A stretch of DNA of 7,044 nucleotides from Candidatus Rokuibacteriota bacterium (GTDB lineage Bacteria; Methylomirabilota; Methylomirabilia; Rokubacteriales; CSP1-6): assembly GCA_003220195.1 (NCBI GenBank), contig QHRT01000464.1, positions 1 through 7,044 on the forward strand, given 5' to 3'. Of this stretch, positions 5,024-7,044 are shown piece after piece (position 1 is the stretch's first letter; each line of letters starts with the position of its first letter). The position numbers were made by a program, and so were the translations under genes. The notes beneath the pieces are model-generated. The model was not told where the DNA came from and made no database searches. It was given only the letters and a program-made list of their open reading frames with translations.

Positions 5024-6805
5024 CTACTTCACCGCGAAGACGTAGATCGCACCGCCTTGCGGCACTTCGGGATACTGGCCGGGGAACAGGAGGTTCATGC
5101 GCGCCTGCATCTTGGCCGGGTCCACGCCCCAGCCGGACTGCACGGCGATGTACTGCTTGCCGTCCACCTGGAATGAGACCGGCACGGCAGCGACGCCCGA
5201 GCTGGTCGCAGTCTCCCAGAGGATCTTTCCGGTCCTGGCGTCGAAGGCGCGGAACATCCGGTCATTGGTGCCGCCGGCAAACAGCACGTCGCCTCCGGTC
5301 GCCAGCACCGGCCCCCAGTTGAACGAGGGCAAGTTGGTGGTCCACACCTTCTTTCCGGTATCGACGTTCCAGGCCTGCAGTTCGCCGACGTGGTCAGCGC
5401 CAGCGACGATCTTCATGACACTCTTCGCCACGCCCATGTAGCGCTCGCCCCGGACGTACTTGGGCACCTCGCCGGTGAGCTCGGTGCACAGGTTCTCGTT
5501 CGCCGGGATGTAGAGGAGCCGCGTCTGCGGGCTGAAGGCGACCGGCGGCCAGTCCTTGCCGCCCCACAGGCTCGGACAGAACTCGGCGGTCTTGCCGGTG
5601 CCCGGCTTCTTGGTGTCGTCGACGTCCGGCCGTCCGGTCTTGGGATCGAGGCTCTTGAACACGTTCTGACGCACGTAGGGCTGACCGCCGAGGAAGTTGA
5701 TCTTGCCTGCCGTGCGCTCGAGCCTCCAGATGTAGCCGTTGCGCGCGACGTTGATGAGGCCCTTCACGGCGCGCCCGTCGTGCTGGTAATTGACGACGAG
5801 GGGCGGCGAGACCTCGTCCCAGTCCCACGAGTCGTTGGGGTGATACTGGAAGTGACCCTTGATCTTCCCGGTCGCGACGTCGAGGGCGATCACCGAGGTC
5901 GTGTAGAGATTGTCACCGGGCCGCTGGTCGCCGAACCAGGGGGCGGCGTTGCCCGTGCCCCAGAAGGTGAGGTTGGTCTCGGGATCGTAGGTGCCGGTGA
6001 CCCAGACGGCGCCGCCGCCGCGCTTGTAATGGTCGCCGCCCGCCGGCCAGGTCTCGCTGCCGGCCTCGCCCGGCTCTGGCACGGTGTAGGTCTTCCAGAG
6101 CTGCTGGCCGGTCCCGGCATCGATCGCGGCCACGAAGCCGCGCACACCCAATTCGCCGCCCGATGCGCCGAGGATCACCTTGCCGTCGACGATCAGCGGC
6201 GCCACCGTCATGTAGTAGGCCTGCTTGTAGTCGTCAATCTTCGCGGTCCAGGCTTCCTTTCCGGTCTTGACGTCGAGCGCGACCAGCACGCAATCGGCGG
6301 ACGCGAAATAGACCTTGTCGCCGTAGAGCGCGACGCCGCGGCTGGTCGGATGCAGATGAACCACGTCTTCCGGAAGCGGCCTCTTGTAACGCCACAGCAG
6401 CTTGCCGGTCGTGGCCTCGATGGCGAGCACCTGGTTACCGGGCGTGGCCACGAACATGACGCCGTTGTTCACGATGGGCGGGGCCTGATGGCCCTCCACC
6501 TGGCCGGTCGCCATGCTCCAGACCTTTTGCAGGCGCCCGACGTTGTCCGGCGAGATCTGCTTGAGCGGGCTGAAGCCCCAACCATCGTAGGTGCGGCGGA
6601 AGTGGAACCAGTTACCGTCTTCCGGATTCTTCAGCCGTTCAGCGGTGACCGGTGTGTATTTCTGCAGCACCTCCGGCACCGGCCCCGGCACCGGCGTGGC
6701 CGAAGCCGGTGCGGTCGTCTGCTGCGCGGACGCCGCGGTGAAGCCGGCGGCGACGGCGAGAGCAGTCGCGCAGACGCCTTGCAGCAATCGCTTGCGATGG
6801 ACCAT
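5024..6805 (-). CDS. Periplasmic PQQ-dependent alcohol/methanol dehydrogenase family protein, lanthanide-type Asp-x-Asp signature
   Basis: Type I quinoprotein dehydrogenase: oxidises an alcohol or aldehyde in the periplasm using PQQ and a metal, and passes electrons to a c-type or other carrier. I chose the ATG at 6805 (593 residues) because a strong purine-rich Shine-Dalgarno lies 6 nt upstream and it opens a clean signal peptide (1-27, cut after ASA). The frame extends to a GTG at 6841 without a comparable site. Several beta-propeller tryptophan motifs are visible, such as VLAIEATTGKLLW (126-138), FVAAIDAGTGQQLW (224-237), LQAWNVDTGKKVW (476-488) and FRAFDARTGKILW (518-530). Predicted metal/PQQ residues: Glu218 in SGGELGVRG, Asn286 in GTGNAAPW, catalytic Asp328 and Asp330 in NDSWDWD. 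Asp330, two after the catalytic Asp, is the residue associated with lanthanide-binding enzymes. The vicinal Cys-Cys of methanol dehydrogenase is absent (His-rich VVHLHPTSRG at that place). Cys410 and Cys440 match the second disulfide of that enzyme. It is probably co-transcribed with the Rieske gene 54 nt upstream. The substrate cannot be read from the sequence. Confidence 0.93.
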   Translation of the reverse strand: MVHRKRLLQGVCATALAVAAGFTAASAQQTTAPASATPVPGPVPEVLQKYTPVTAERLKNPEDGNWFHFRRTYDGWGFSPLKQISPDNVGRLQKVWSMATGQVEGHQAPPIVNNGVMFVATPGNQVLAIEATTGKLLWRYKRPLPEDVVHLHPTSRGVALYGDKVYFASADCVLVALDVKTGKEAWTAKIDDYKQAYYMTVAPLIVDGKVILGASGGELGVRGFVAAIDAGTGQQLWKTYTVPEPGEAGSETWPAGGDHYKRGGGAVWVTGTYDPETNLTFWGTGNAAPWFGDQRPGDNLYTTSVIALDVATGKIKGHFQYHPNDSWDWDEVSPPLVVNYQHDGRAVKGLINVARNGYIWRLERTAGKINFLGGQPYVRQNVFKSLDPKTGRPDVDDTKKPGTGKTAEFCPSLWGGKDWPPVAFSPQTRLLYIPANENLCTELTGEVPKYVRGERYMGVAKSVMKIVAGADHVGELQAWNVDTGKKVWTTNLPSFNWGPVLATGGDVLFAGGTNDRMFRAFDARTGKILWETATSSGVAAVPVSFQVDGKQYIAVQSGWGVDPAKMQARMNLLFPGQYPEVPQGGAIYVFAVK

Positions 6806-6811
6806 GACACG

Positions 6812-6822
6812 TCCCCCTTCCC
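6812..6822 (-). promoter_or_regulatory. Ribosome binding site deciding the dehydrogenase start
   Basis: GGGAAGGGGGA on the minus strand ends 6 nt before the ATG at 6803-6805. It lies inside the reading frame that begins at the upstream GTG (6841), and so argues that translation starts at the ATG, directly before the signal peptide. Confidence 0.7.
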
Positions 6823-6859
6823 GTGAGCTGGTTGTCTTCACATCCGACCAACACGTGTC

Positions 6860-7044
6860 TCAGGTCGGCACGATGCCGACCCGTCCGGTGAACGGCCTGG
6901 CCACGGCGAGATTGCCGTTCACGATCTTGAGCGGAAGCGCCGCCAGGGCTCGGGGCGCCGGGCCGTCGATCAGCGCCGCGCCTTCGCGCGGATTGAAGTG
7001 CGAGTAATGGCAGGCGCACTCGAAAATCTTCTGCTCGGCGACCC
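6860..7044 (-). CDS. Rieske [2Fe-2S] protein, bc1-like type (C-terminal 60 residues, cut by window edge)
   Basis: C-terminal part of a Rieske iron-sulfur protein, an electron carrier normally anchored at or facing the periplasm. The fragment begins VAEQKIFECACHYSHFNPRE and ends TGRVGIVPT before a TGA (6860-6862). CACH is the second Rieske motif: the first Cys (codon 7016-7018) and the His (7007-7009) are expected cluster ligands. The middle Cys is the one that forms a disulfide with the first-motif loop in bc1/b6f-type Rieske proteins and is absent from ring-hydroxylating dioxygenases. The GPAPRALAALPL segment is the usual proline loop. The first CxH motif and any Tat signal or anchor lie beyond the window. 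The stop is 54 nt before the PQQ dehydrogenase start on the same strand, so the two are probably one operon. This could be a bc1-complex subunit, an AioB-like subunit or a stand-alone carrier; the visible part does not tell. Confidence 0.82.
   Translation of the reverse strand, partial: VAEQKIFECACHYSHFNPREGAALIDGPAPRALAALPLKIVNGNLAVARPFTGRVGIVPT

Noticed and set aside
4408..5322. Plus-strand frame overlapping the antiporter and running into the dehydrogenase 3' end
   Set aside because: Arg/Gly/Ala-rich shadow that crosses the convergent terminator region and two real genes.
5390..6826. 478-codon plus-strand open frame opposite the PQQ dehydrogenase
   Set aside because: Antisense shadow of a strongly conserved gene; no ribosome site and no recognisable domain.
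6851..6858. ACACGTGT perfect palindrome just after the Rieske stop
   Set aside because: Eight bases, single copy, with no sign of a paired operator or hairpin; likely chance.
1..7044. CRISPR array, tRNA, insertion sequence ends, or a novel defence or mobile system
   Set aside because: No regularly spaced repeats, no cloverleaf-like sequence, no transposase or integrase, and all large frames are accounted for by ordinary envelope and redox genes.

Overview
This is a GC-rich bacterial window with tightly packed genes and no tRNA, rRNA, CRISPR array, insertion sequence or phage gene that I can see. Periplasmic Sec-exported proteins, a Rieske protein, a PQQ dehydrogenase and a murein lytic transglycosylase all point to a Gram-negative envelope. 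The gene mix and codon use would suit a soil or sediment lineage such as Rokubacteria/Methylomirabilota, Acidobacteriota or a deltaproteobacterial-type group. That placement is an impression only and has not been tested.

Layout. (1) Positions 1-1879, minus strand: the start of a dipeptide/oligopeptide ABC importer operon. A family-5 extracytoplasmic solute-binding protein (about 519 residues) is followed without a gap by a DppB-type permease that runs off the left edge. The binding protein carries a frameshift near 490, and the permease seems to begin at a CTG codon. (2) Positions 1880-2121: a spacer with the binding-protein ribosome site, a possible plus-strand gene remnant ending at 2042, and a perfect GC hairpin at 2099-2119. 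(3) Positions 2122-3894, minus strand: an exported 590-residue protein with a C-terminal SLT lytic transglycosylase domain and a long N-terminal region I cannot assign. (4) Positions 3958-4966, plus strand, divergent from (3): a ChaA-type calcium/proton antiporter. Its first membrane helix is in another frame and its second appears to be missing. (5) A near-perfect 13-bp hairpin at 4969-5001 lies between convergent genes. (6) Positions 5024-6805, minus strand: a periplasmic PQQ-dependent alcohol dehydrogenase with the Asp-x-Asp signature linked to lanthanide use. Immediately upstream, running off the right edge, is the C-terminus of a bc1-like Rieske iron-sulfur protein. The two are probably one operon.

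How the genes relate. The Rieske/PQQ-dehydrogenase pair suggests periplasmic alcohol or aldehyde oxidation coupled to a Rieske-containing electron-transfer chain, not just the classical cytochrome cL partner. The peptide importer, transglycosylase and antiporter look like ordinary envelope functions with no evident link to that pair. Two genes with disrupted frames and one orphan coding tail within 4 kb suggest either real gene decay and rearrangement or errors in the assembled sequence. Reads across these points would decide which.
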